A stretch of 64,000 bases of DNA from Bradyrhizobium sp. AZCC 2176 (GTDB taxonomy: Bacteria > Pseudomonadota > Alphaproteobacteria > Rhizobiales > Xanthobacteraceae), in the NCBI RefSeq assembly GCF_036924645.1, contig NZ_JAZHRX010000001.1, positions 1,178,001 through 1,242,000 on the forward strand. The letters run 5' to 3'. The position numbers and the translations under genes were made by a program. The notes under the pieces are model-generated. The model searched no databases. It was not told where the DNA came from and saw only the letters and a program-made list of their open reading frames with translations. The stretch's first letter is position 1; each line of letters starts with the position of its first letter. Shown in pieces: positions 10,590-18,804 of this stretch.

Positions 10590-11483
10590 TTATGCGAGAT
10601 CGCGCAGCGCCACCTCGACGGCCTTGCGCTCCTCGGCAGTCAGAGGTGCCTGCGGCGGGACCGGGTCGCCAACGGCGTAGCCCTGAATTTCGAGGCCTGC
10701 CTTGATACAGGCGGCGAGATTGAAACGCGCAAACGCTTCATTGATGCGCCACAGCTTACGTTGCAGCGCCATCGCCTCATCCCAGCGCGCCGCCTTGCAG
10801 AGGTTATAGAGCTCGACGCTCTGCCGCGGGATGATGCAGGCGGGGCCGGCCATCCAGCCCAAACCGCCGATCAGCATCACCGCCGCCGGGATATGGGCGG
10901 ATGCCGAGAACACTTTGATGCTGTCGCCGCAGCGGTTCATGATCGACAGCAGCCGGCCGGTATTGGTGGAGGCATCCTTGATGTGGCCGATGCGTGGATG
11001 GGTCGCGAGCCGCGCGATCACATCGAGCGTCAGGTCGGAGCGCTGGAATTGCGGGTTGGTGTAGATCACGACGGGAATGTCGACGGCGTCGGCAATGGCA
11101 CGGAAATAGCACTCGACCTGCGCGTCGGCCACCGGGAAATAGGCTTCCATGATCGCGAGAATGCCATCGGCGCCGAGTTTTTGATGCGCCTTTGCCTGCG
11201 CCACCGCATCCGCCGTCGACGTCGAAGCGACGCCGGCGATCACGGGCACGCGCCCCCTTGCGGCTTCGATCGTGGCTTGCACGACGGCCGCGCGCTGCGC
11301 CTGGTTGAGATAGGCGAATTCGCCGGTCGATCCGAGCGGCGTCAACCCGTGCACGCCCTCCTTGATGAGGTCGTCGCACAACCGGCCCAGCACTGCGGTA
11401 CGGATCTGGCCTGACGCATCGATGGGTGAGACCAGATAGGGAAAGACGCCGTGGAAATCAGCCATGGGAGGAAAATGCCTCAA
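10590..11483 (-). CDS. dihydrodipicolinate synthase/N-acetylneuraminate lyase family aldolase
   Basis: A 297-aa TIM-barrel class I aldolase. The pyruvate-binding loop is seen as [10 protein letters not shown], the active-site Tyr in VIYTNPQF and the Schiff-base Lys in GHIKDAST. The family includes DapA, sialic-acid lyase and several keto-sugar or aromatic aldolases; the sequence does not resemble housekeeping DapA closely enough to assign lysine biosynthesis. Its stop is 2 bp from that of ftsH (convergent). The start is uncertain: ATG 11483 or, more in keeping with homologues ([10 protein letters not shown]), ATG 11465. Confidence 0.85.
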   Translation of the reverse strand: MRHFPPMADFHGVFPYLVSPIDASGQIRTAVLGRLCDDLIKEGVHGLTPLGSTGEFAYLNQAQRAAVVQATIEAARGRVPVIAGVASTSTADAVAQAKAHQKLGADGILAIMEAYFPVADAQVECYFRAIADAVDIPVVIYTNPQFQRSDLTLDVIARLATHPRIGHIKDASTNTGRLLSIMNRCGDSIKVFSASAHIPAAVMLIGGLGWMAGPACIIPRQSVELYNLCKAARWDEAMALQRKLWRINEAFARFNLAACIKAGLEIQGYAVGDPVPPQAPLTAEERKAVEVALRDLA

Positions 11484-11560
11484 GCGGGAAAGTCCTGATA
11501 GCCATGGCTATCCGGAATGCCGGTGCAAGGCAACGCTCCGCACGAATCGTGCGAACGGCT

Positions 11561-14227
11561 CTATCGTTTGCGCGCCTTGATCCACGCATCGATCACCGGC
11601 AGCGCACGGCCCTTGAGGTCGGCCGAAATCGCGATCGTCTCCTGCGCGCGGGCCGCCATCACGCGCCCGCCCGAGGTCGCCTGAACCGGTGCAAAGGCGG
11701 CGAGTTCGGCGGCATGAGCGTCATCGTTGAAGTTCGTCATGAAGTTCGCAACGAACTGGTCGCGGAACTGAGGCCCAAGCTTTGCGAACAACGCCGCGTA
11801 GTTCTTCTGCAGGAAGTCCCAGGCCAGATCCGGCTGCTCTCCCGATGACGCAACCGAATTGATCAGCCCGACGACGATCGTTCCCGGCACTTCATCCGTC
11901 AGAGTCAGCTCCAGCGTGGCATTCGCCAGCGCGGCGTCGCGCGCGCTGGCTGCAGCGTAGTAATAGCGCAGCCGCTCATTGGTGACGGTGCTCTTGCGCG
12001 CCAGCGCCAGCAGCGCATCGTAGGTCGCTCGATCAGCCGCGATGCCGACGACATGGGTGACGGAATCGCGCAACGCGCCGGATAAGGATTGCGGCTCGCG
12101 GAGGAAACCGGCGAACCGCCGCCTCGCTTCGGCGATGGCCTGCTCGTCGCCGAGTTCGCCGAGCATCCGGATCAGGCTGCCGCGCAGCAGGGTGGCGTCG
12201 TCATCACCGGAGCCGCCGCCATCCCAGCCGAGCCGGTCGAGCACCGGCCGCAATCGGGCGCTGATGTAGCGCTGCACGGCCGGGCGCTCGGTACGGCCGC
12301 GCGACAGACGATTGAGCGAGGAGAATACCGCAATGACCTGATCCCAAACCGCGCGGCGGTCATCGATGCTGATGGCCTCGGCCAGTTCAAGGTAGGATGG
12401 CGGCTCGGCGCGGCGCCCCTGCACCATCGCCCAGCTATCGGCCAGGAAATTGACGCGGTCGGCCGGTGACATCTGCGGCAGCGACTTCGCCAACGCCGCC
12501 CTGCTCCCCGGTCCGTACTCGACGCGGAAATAGCCGATGTCGCCGAGATTGACCTTGATCGCCTTATCGCAGGATCCGGCCGGAATCTCGGTGGAGCCTT
12601 GCAGCAGCACGACATCCGGCGATCGTGTCGCATCCACCGGCCCGACCGCGACCGGTACTTGCCAGGTGCGAGACGGCAGGGATGCGTCGCCGGCGCGCGC
12701 CGGCGCGATCACGAAACGGCCCTGCCGCAGCGTCAGCCGCTGAGCATCGCCGTTGCAGGCGGTTTCGGCCGATATCAACGGCACGCCATCCTGCTCGGTA
12801 AAGGAAACCGCGATATCGGTCACGGGCTTGTGACCCGCGCGCTCCAGCGCCCGCCAGAGATCGGCCGTGGTGGTGTTGCCATAGGCATGCGCGGCCATGT
12901 AGGCGCGGATGCCGTCACGGAACGCCGCTTCGCCGAGGTAATTTTCCAGCATGCGGATCAGCGCCTGGCCCTTGTTGTAGGTAATGGCGTCGAACGCGAT
13001 CATGGCCTCGCTCTCGTTGGCGACCGGCTGCTGGATCGGGTGCGTGGTGCGCCGAGCGTCGAGCGCCATGGCGAACTGCTTCTGGCCGTAACCGTTCAGC
13101 CAGCTTTGCCATTGCGGATAAAATTGCTCCGCGGCTTTCGTCGCCATCCAGGTCGCAAAGCCTTCGTTGAGCCAGAGATTGTCCCACCACGCCATCGTGA
13201 CGAGATCGCCGAACCATTGATGCGCCATCTCGTGCGCGATGATGGAAAAGATGCCGCGCCGCGCGCTGTCCGGACTTGTTGCGGGATCGAACAACAGCCG
13301 GCTCTCGAAGAAGGTGATGCCGCCCCAGTTCTCCATCGCGCCGCCGAAGCCGCCGGGCACCGCGATCAGATCGAGCTTGGGCAGCGGATACTTGACGCCG
13401 AAATAATCGTTGAACCAGCCAAGCAGTTTCGCTGCGCTATCGAGTGCGAATTGCCCTTTCGCAGCCTTGCCGATGGTGGCGACGACGCCGATCGTCACGC
13501 CTTCCGCTTCCACTGTGATGCGCTCCAGTTCGCCCACCGTCAGCACGAAAAGGTAGGTCGACATTTTCGGCGTGGGGGCGAAGGCGACGTTCTTCAGGTT
13601 CGGCTCCAGCGGCTCTTCGCGCACCACCGGCATGTTGCCGACCGCGAGGAAATGGCGCGGCACGCCTACGGTCAGGGCAAAACTCGCCTTGAAAGCCGGC
13701 TCGTCCCAGCATGGAAATATCCGCCGCGCGTCCGCCGGCTCGAGTTTGCTCGTCAACAGCCGCTTCATGCCGCCGTCGGTCGGATAGTCGACCAGGAAGA
13801 AACCGCGGTCGAACTTGTTGATCCGTGCCGCAAACTCGATGCGCAGCCGATGAGCGCCCACCGCGAGCGGCTGTGCGAACGTGAACGTCGCCGTCTCGGC
13901 GGCCGCATCGAGCGCGACATCGGCGCGTGCTGCGCCGTCATCCACGGTAACGGAAGCAAACGTCGTGTTGACGGCGTTGAGCGTCAGCCGTGCGGTCGGT
14001 TCGCGCACCTCGATGTCGATCACTTCGACGCCGGGAAGCGCAAGGCTCTCGGCGTCGGGTCTCAGCTCGATTGAATAGTTGATTGGAACGACCGTCTTCG
14101 GCAGCTTGCCCGGCGTGGAGTCGAAAGAAAACACCGGCTCGGCTCGAGCGGCGCCTGAAATAACTAGCATCAGTACGAGCATTGCGCCGAAACGACGCGT
14201 CAAGGGTGCCGTCTCGGTAAGCTTCAC
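11561..14227 (-). CDS. M1 family zinc aminopeptidase, exported
   Basis: An 888-aa gluzincin aminopeptidase that would remove N-terminal residues from peptides. A cleavable signal peptide is evident (hydrophobic core AMLVLMLVISGAARA, residues 15-29). The exopeptidase motif GAMEN is at 296-300, the zinc motif HEMAH at 332-336 and the third ligand Glu355 in NEGFATW. The C-terminal about 400 residues form the ERAP1-like helical domain. Its length matches secreted M1 enzymes of Proteobacteria such as the Caulobacter and Bradyrhizobium periplasmic peptidases. It is monocistronic and divergent from the heme peroxidase gene. Confidence 0.92.
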   Translation of the reverse strand: MKLTETAPLTRRFGAMLVLMLVISGAARAEPVFSFDSTPGKLPKTVVPINYSIELRPDAESLALPGVEVIDIEVREPTARLTLNAVNTTFASVTVDDGAARADVALDAAAETATFTFAQPLAVGAHRLRIEFAARINKFDRGFFLVDYPTDGGMKRLLTSKLEPADARRIFPCWDEPAFKASFALTVGVPRHFLAVGNMPVVREEPLEPNLKNVAFAPTPKMSTYLFVLTVGELERITVEAEGVTIGVVATIGKAAKGQFALDSAAKLLGWFNDYFGVKYPLPKLDLIAVPGGFGGAMENWGGITFFESRLLFDPATSPDSARRGIFSIIAHEMAHQWFGDLVTMAWWDNLWLNEGFATWMATKAAEQFYPQWQSWLNGYGQKQFAMALDARRTTHPIQQPVANESEAMIAFDAITYNKGQALIRMLENYLGEAAFRDGIRAYMAAHAYGNTTTADLWRALERAGHKPVTDIAVSFTEQDGVPLISAETACNGDAQRLTLRQGRFVIAPARAGDASLPSRTWQVPVAVGPVDATRSPDVVLLQGSTEIPAGSCDKAIKVNLGDIGYFRVEYGPGSRAALAKSLPQMSPADRVNFLADSWAMVQGRRAEPPSYLELAEAISIDDRRAVWDQVIAVFSSLNRLSRGRTERPAVQRYISARLRPVLDRLGWDGGGSGDDDATLLRGSLIRMLGELGDEQAIAEARRRFAGFLREPQSLSGALRDSVTHVVGIAADRATYDALLALARKSTVTNERLRYYYAAASARDAALANATLELTLTDEVPGTIVVGLINSVASSGEQPDLAWDFLQKNYAALFAKLGPQFRDQFVANFMTNFNDDAHAAELAAFAPVQATSGGRVMAARAQETIAISADLKGRALPVIDAWIKARKR

Positions 14228-14450
14228 GCAAAGCTCCTATTGCCAGCCGGCACAATGAGGTGCCGGATCATATAGCTGCATCGCCTGCCGCGGAACAGCC
14301 GGGAAAAACGCCGCGTCGCGCAGTTTCCGGCTGCCGCACATTGGCCCAAAGATGTCCACAGAAGTTCACAGGTTCTAACGATTTAACTCACGATAATTTC
14401 ACGACTTTCTCCGCAGTCTCGCTGCCCCAGCCAAGCGCGAGAGTAGTTTT
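14228..14450. promoter_or_regulatory. divergent intergenic region, aminopeptidase / heme peroxidase
   Basis: A 223-bp region with no gene. Its right half (14360-14450) is noticeably AT-richer than its surroundings and contains GATAAT (14392-14397) about 54 bp before the peroxidase ATG, a possible -10 element. No well-placed -35 or operator symmetry was recognised. Confidence 0.3.
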
Positions 14451-16199
14451 ATGGCTCTGCAGAACGTCGCTGACGCATCCTCTTTCCGAACTTCCGAGTT
14501 GGATACGCGCGACTCTGCTCGATCGCCGACAGCCCCCGGCTTTCGTCATTTCCTTGGCAGTCCGGCCGCCTCGCAGCGCTTTCGCGCATTCGGTGCCGAC
14601 CCACTGAGTTCGCCTGCGGTCCTCCCCGACCTGCGGAGGCTGATGCAGCGTCTGTCACGCCGGATGGACGCCGCCATACGCTGGCCTTCACATGGCTACG
14701 GATCCGCGGAGCACTGGGAGAACCCGTTGATACCTTCCGGGTATACCTATCTGCTGCAATTCGTGGCGCATGATCTGGTTCATTCGGCGATCCCGCTTTC
14801 GGTCGCGGGAGGTCTCGGCGGCGGGACCGCGAACGCGCGCCGCACACCGCTTCGGCTGGAGACGCTGTATGGCAGCGGCCCGGTCGGATCCCCGCACATC
14901 TATGCACTCGACGCACCGAATGACGACCGCCGCACCAAGCTGCGGCTCGGGCGAATGCGCTGGAAGGAGAACGAGCCCGCAACCGGATGCCCATTCCGCG
15001 ACATCGCGCGGACCCCTGCGGAGAATGTGACGGGGATCGACCGCAGCATCGCAGGTGTCCGCGTTGCCCTCACCGAGGCGCTGGTCGCCGATCCGCGCAA
15101 TGACGATCACGCCGTCATGTCGCAGCTCACCGCGCTGTTCGCACTGCTGCACAACGGGCTCATTGATATCATTCGCCGTAATGAAGGCAACGCGGGGCCA
15201 AATGGTCAGTTCGGTGCCGCCTACAAGCGCTTCTTGTGCGCCCGCGGCGCACTGACGGCCATCTATCACAACATCATCCGCAACGACCTGATGCGGCGGG
15301 TGATCCATCCGGCGATCTACGCGGTTTATCACGGACCTAGCCCCGACTTTATCGAGCGCCCCCATTCCACCGGAGGCTTTGCGACCGGCGACTGGGAAGT
15401 CCCCTTCGAGTTCTCGCACGGCGCGTTTCGCTTCGGCCATGCCATGGTGCGGCACGAATACCAGATCAATGACCTGTCCCTCCACGACCTCAATAACACG
15501 CTTGAAAAATCCTCCCTGAACGATCCTGTCAACATGCCGCTCGACGAGACGTGGATGGTCCAGTGGTCGCGCTTCTTCGAGATCAACGGATCGAAGCCGA
15601 ATTTCAGCCGGCGCATCGGACCCTATCTGAGCGACGGTCTCGGCAACGACCAGATGTTTCCCGCGTTCGACGAAACCGAACGCGTAGGCCTGCTCTATCG
15701 TGACCTGCTCGGCGCCGGCCTCGCCGGCATGTGGTCGGTAGACGCACTGATTGCCGAGATCGGTCGCAGACGGCCGCATCTCATCGCCATGTCGCGCCTG
15801 CTTGCCGACCGCGCCTATCGTGTCGATCAACTTCGCGAATGGCTGGCCGCCGCGCCTGCATATGGCGCGCTGACGGCTGAGGACATCGAAACGCTTTCGA
15901 ACGAGCCGCCGCTGCCTTTCTTCATCCTGTTTGAAGCGATGCGGCAACCGAACGCCGAGGGCCTGCGCCTCGGCCCGCTCGGTTCAATTATCGTCTCGGA
16001 AGTCATCTTTGGCGCGCTCGCGGGCGACCCGCGGCGCGCGGACAGCGGCTCGCTTGCCGGACAACTGGCGGCTATTTCCAGCGAATTTTATCCGGCAAAC
16101 GTACTTCAGGGCATTCCCGATATCTCAAGCATGGCGCAGCTGGTGGAGTTCACCACCGAAATAGCCGAGCTGCAGCATGCCGTGCCTGCATTCTTGTGA
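14451..16199 (+). CDS. animal-type heme peroxidase family protein
   Basis: A 582-aa member of the peroxidase-cyclooxygenase superfamily. The distal His motif is LLQFVAHDLVH (about residues 102-112) and the proximal His lies in AFRFGHAMVRHEYQ (about residue 328), both in the expected order and spacing. The acidic residue that esterifies heme in mammalian peroxidases (D in DHD) is Ala here, so heme is probably bound without that covalent link. No signal peptide is visible; the N-terminus is polar, which suggests a cytoplasmic enzyme or non-classical export. It is followed by a 10-bp hairpin and the gene for a 136-aa protein, likely co-transcribed. It lies next to a YcaO gene and a SARP regulator, which suggests a role in a modified-peptide or oxidation system. 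Confidence 0.85.
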   Translation: MALQNVADASSFRTSELDTRDSARSPTAPGFRHFLGSPAASQRFRAFGADPLSSPAVLPDLRRLMQRLSRRMDAAIRWPSHGYGSAEHWENPLIPSGYTYLLQFVAHDLVHSAIPLSVAGGLGGGTANARRTPLRLETLYGSGPVGSPHIYALDAPNDDRRTKLRLGRMRWKENEPATGCPFRDIARTPAENVTGIDRSIAGVRVALTEALVADPRNDDHAVMSQLTALFALLHNGLIDIIRRNEGNAGPNGQFGAAYKRFLCARGALTAIYHNIIRNDLMRRVIHPAIYAVYHGPSPDFIERPHSTGGFATGDWEVPFEFSHGAFRFGHAMVRHEYQINDLSLHDLNNTLEKSSLNDPVNMPLDETWMVQWSRFFEINGSKPNFSRRIGPYLSDGLGNDQMFPAFDETERVGLLYRDLLGAGLAGMWSVDALIAEIGRRRPHLIAMSRLLADRAYRVDQLREWLAAAPAYGALTAEDIETLSNEPPLPFFILFEAMRQPNAEGLRLGPLGSIIVSEVIFGALAGDPRRADSGSLAGQLAAISSEFYPANVLQGIPDISSMAQLVEFTTEIAELQHAVPAFL

Positions 16200-16219
16200 A
16201 GCGGAATCCTCCGCTTCAC
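16196..16219 (+). promoter_or_regulatory. intercistronic hairpin after the peroxidase stop
   Basis: GTGAAGCGGA (16196-16205) and TCCGCTTCAC (16210-16219) are perfect 10-bp complements with an ATCC loop. The left arm contains the TGA stop of the peroxidase gene, and the structure ends about 20 bp before the ATG of the small downstream gene. There is no U-tract after it, so it looks more like an RNA-processing or stabilising element, or an attenuator, than a full terminator. Confidence 0.65.
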
Positions 16220-16239
16220 GCAACCCGGAGAGTGAAGCT

Positions 16240-16650
16240 ATGGCAATCGAAAGAATGCAAGTGACCAACCATGAGCGCTGGGGCAATCTGGTGAAGACAT
16301 GGTCCACCGGCAAGAACTACCTCGACGACGACAACGAGTACCCGATCCCGACCACCGTCGACGAATTCAAGGAGCAGCTTGCCAAGGCCCAAGTGTTCAT
16401 GACGGTGCCGGAACGGTTCAAGAAGGTAAAGTTCGTCGAACAGGAGATGGACACGATCGTGGTGCGTCTGCCGCCGGCCGTGATGATCGCGGATTCCGAA
16501 GAAAGCCTCAAAAAGCCAGGCGCGACCTATCCGCTTCCGCCGTTCTACAAGCGCCTGTTCAACGGCCTGGACCCGGTGATTCCGGAAAGCGACAAGTTCC
16601 GCGTGCATGCCGAACGCGTCGGGGACTACACCATCAGCTACTGTGCCTGA
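16240..16650 (+). CDS. 136-aa protein with an NHLP/nitrile-hydratase-like segment; candidate RiPP precursor or peroxidase partner
   Basis: ATG 16240 follows GGAGAGTGAAGCT, a good ribosome site; an upstream in-frame ATG at 16177 lies inside the peroxidase gene. The product has no signal peptide or membrane segment. Residues 42-79 read as a helix (EFKEQLAKA) followed by VPERFKKVKFVEQEMDTIVV and RLPP, which resembles by eye the leader of nitrile-hydratase-derived (NHLP) peptide precursors, where a helix is followed by a beta strand ending in LPP. YPLPPFYKR (97-105) also recalls the nitrile hydratase alpha YPWP...LPP.WYK region. The only Cys is Cys135, the penultimate residue (TISYCA). It may be co-transcribed with the heme peroxidase and sits close to a YcaO gene. 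The RiPP assignment is a hypothesis; the sequence could equally be a peroxidase accessory protein. Confidence 0.7.
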   Translation: MAIERMQVTNHERWGNLVKTWSTGKNYLDDDNEYPIPTTVDEFKEQLAKAQVFMTVPERFKKVKFVEQEMDTIVVRLPPAVMIADSEESLKKPGATYPLPPFYKRLFNGLDPVIPESDKFRVHAERVGDYTISYCA

Positions 16651-16654
16651 TGAT

Positions 16655-18766
16655 CTAGCTCCGCGTTAGGTACGTGATGCCATCGACAGGAAGCCCTCCG
16701 CCACGCAAACTTTGGCGCAGGGCTTCCCACCGCTCCTTCACGCTGATGGGATGCGCCTGCATAACCCAGCGCGCCGCCGCCTCGTCTGTCGGGGTGGAGG
16801 AGCCGACCCAGAATGAACGCAGGCCGTTCACGAAGCGCTGGACTTCCTGCTGCGCTCGCACGCGCTCCCCGAGCTGGAACAGCGCGGCGGCCCGCCATGC
16901 CGGCAGCACCTTGTTGATGCCTTGCGCGCGATCGCACGCTTCGATAGTTCCCTCGTAGTCGCCGCAGAAGAAGCGCACAGTGCCATGATAGGCCCATTCC
17001 AGATAGGAGGGCGCGGGTGAAAGTGCGAGCGACCGCTCGGCGCGAACGCGGGCATCGTCGATCGATCCGCAGATTGCCGAGTAGTGCGCACTGGATAGCA
17101 ACGTCCATGGATCGTTGTCGTTGAGTTCGCAGGCGAGCGCCATATGTGGCGCGGCTTCCGCTTCGCGAAGCGCCATTACATAAGACCAGCCGCAGCACAG
17201 ATGCGCCCTGGAATCGACCGGGTCCAGTTGAACGGCGGTCTTCGCCAGTTCGAGGGTAGCCTTCGCCTTGTCGAGATCGCGGAAGATTCCAGGATGCACT
17301 AGATGCTCGATATTATTCATTTGCACGAGGCTGCTGTAGCAGGGAGAGAACCCCGGATTGTCGCGGATCGCATCGCGGAAGATGGCGACCGCCCGCCGCC
17401 AGCTTTCGGGATCGAATTTCGACATGAGATTCTGTCCGCGCAGCCAGCGGTCGTGCAGGTCGAGCGACACGTCAGGCTCGCCGGCGAGCCGCATCAGGCG
17501 TTCGGTCGAGAGCTGCACGTTCAGCGCGGTCGCGATGCGGCGGATGATACGCTGTTGCGTTTCGAACCAGTTGCCCAGGCCGAGCCGGAAGCTCTCGCTC
17601 CAGACGTAGATCCCGGTGGTATCGTCGCGCAGCACCATTACAATGTTGATCTCGGGCCCCGCCTGGTAAGCGGTGGTTTCGATGCAGTATTGCGGCGCCG
17701 AATCGGGCGCGGGAAGCACGACGGCGGCCGGCGGACGGTCGACGACGCTCCATTCGCGGAAGCGTACGAGACAGGCGGCAAGATGCTGGGAGAACCCCTG
17801 CACCAGATGGCTATGGTCTTCATCGACGCCGTGCATCGCAAAGGGGCGCAGCACGAGGCGCGTCTTCGCGGGCGGATTGGCCGCTGGCGTGATCGGGACC
17901 ACCGGCTGCGGGGCGCTCCCCCTGACCATCCTGACGGCGAATTCGTCATTCGCTGCCGACGCGGCCCGATCGGCCGGCGCGCGCTCCAGAATGCCGAGCT
18001 TGATGTTGGCGACGAGTTCTTCGGTGGCTGACGACGGCTCCATCGCGTAGTCACGGTCCAGCAGATCCCACAGCGCCTTGTAAATGCGTAGCGCACCGGC
18101 GACATCGCCCTCTTCCGCATGCGCCCGCATCAGATAGCGGCAGGCATATTCGTGGGTCGGATCGAGATTGACGATCGCGGCCGCGATCCGCTTCTTGGCG
18201 TCGGCGGGAACGCTTGCGGAGGTCAAGCCTTCATCAAGGTTTCGCATCAACCGTTCATGGATGGTCTGGCGCTTGGCCAGAACCCAAACCCGGAATGACG
18301 GGTCGAGATCGTCCATGCCTTCGAGCAGCCGCCCGTCGAGTTGCGGCGTATCGAGCAGCAGCGGGTGAACGCGTCCGCCTTCGGCGAGTTGAATCACGTT
18401 TTCGATATCGACTTCGATCCGTCCGACGTCGATGCCGATCATCAGCCGCTCCGCGACGAAGCCGTCATATCCGGCCTCCTCCAGCATCGACCGCAACTCG
18501 CGAACGACCTGGCGCAGCGAGGCACGCGCTTTTTCCTCGTCCGAACGACTCCAGAACAGGCCGACCAGCCGCTCACGGCTTTCCTGCTTCGCCTCCAACA
18601 ATGCGAGGTAGCTCAGGACCGCACCCGCTTTACGGGTTCGCAGTTCAATCGGCCGGCCGTTGAACCGCACGCCCAGCCGCCCGACCAGCGATACCGACAG
18701 ACGCGGGGCGCCTTCCGGCGCCGCCGTGGCGTTGTCTGCTGTGATGGCGTTTGCACTGGCCGGCAT
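16655..18766 (-). CDS. SARP/BTAD-type transcriptional activator with C-terminal TPR region
   Basis: A 703-aa regulator. Residues about 24-115 form an OmpR/SARP-like winged helix (LVGRLGVRFNGRPIELRTRK, then SYLALLEAKQESRERLVGLF, SLRQVVRELRSML). Residues about 120-270 match the bacterial transcriptional activation domain (YLMRAHAEEGDVAGALRIYK). The middle (LVLRPFAMHG to EWSVVDRPP) resembles the module linking regulators to TPR arrays in cyclase-like proteins. TPR-like helices fill residues about 440-690. SARPs commonly activate natural-product clusters in actinobacteria; the fused TPR form is frequent in rhizobia. It lies 38 bp after the YcaO gene on the same strand, so it is probably in its operon, and converges with the 136-aa gene (4-bp gap). 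Confidence 0.85.
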   Translation of the reverse strand: MPASANAITADNATAAPEGAPRLSVSLVGRLGVRFNGRPIELRTRKAGAVLSYLALLEAKQESRERLVGLFWSRSDEEKARASLRQVVRELRSMLEEAGYDGFVAERLMIGIDVGRIEVDIENVIQLAEGGRVHPLLLDTPQLDGRLLEGMDDLDPSFRVWVLAKRQTIHERLMRNLDEGLTSASVPADAKKRIAAAIVNLDPTHEYACRYLMRAHAEEGDVAGALRIYKALWDLLDRDYAMEPSSATEELVANIKLGILERAPADRAASAANDEFAVRMVRGSAPQPVVPITPAANPPAKTRLVLRPFAMHGVDEDHSHLVQGFSQHLAACLVRFREWSVVDRPPAAVVLPAPDSAPQYCIETTAYQAGPEINIVMVLRDDTTGIYVWSESFRLGLGNWFETQQRIIRRIATALNVQLSTERLMRLAGEPDVSLDLHDRWLRGQNLMSKFDPESWRRAVAIFRDAIRDNPGFSPCYSSLVQMNNIEHLVHPGIFRDLDKAKATLELAKTAVQLDPVDSRAHLCCGWSYVMALREAEAAPHMALACELNDNDPWTLLSSAHYSAICGSIDDARVRAERSLALSPAPSYLEWAYHGTVRFFCGDYEGTIEACDRAQGINKVLPAWRAAALFQLGERVRAQQEVQRFVNGLRSFWVGSSTPTDEAAARWVMQAHPISVKERWEALRQSLRGGGLPVDGITYLTRS

Positions 18767-18804
18767 GCAACGGTTCCGGAACCGGTTGGTTAATTCCAGC
18801 CAGT

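Noticed and set aside
12599-14074. 491-codon open frame opposite the M1 aminopeptidase gene
   Set aside because: Antisense of a gene with intact GAMEN and HExxH motifs; no recognisable protein features.
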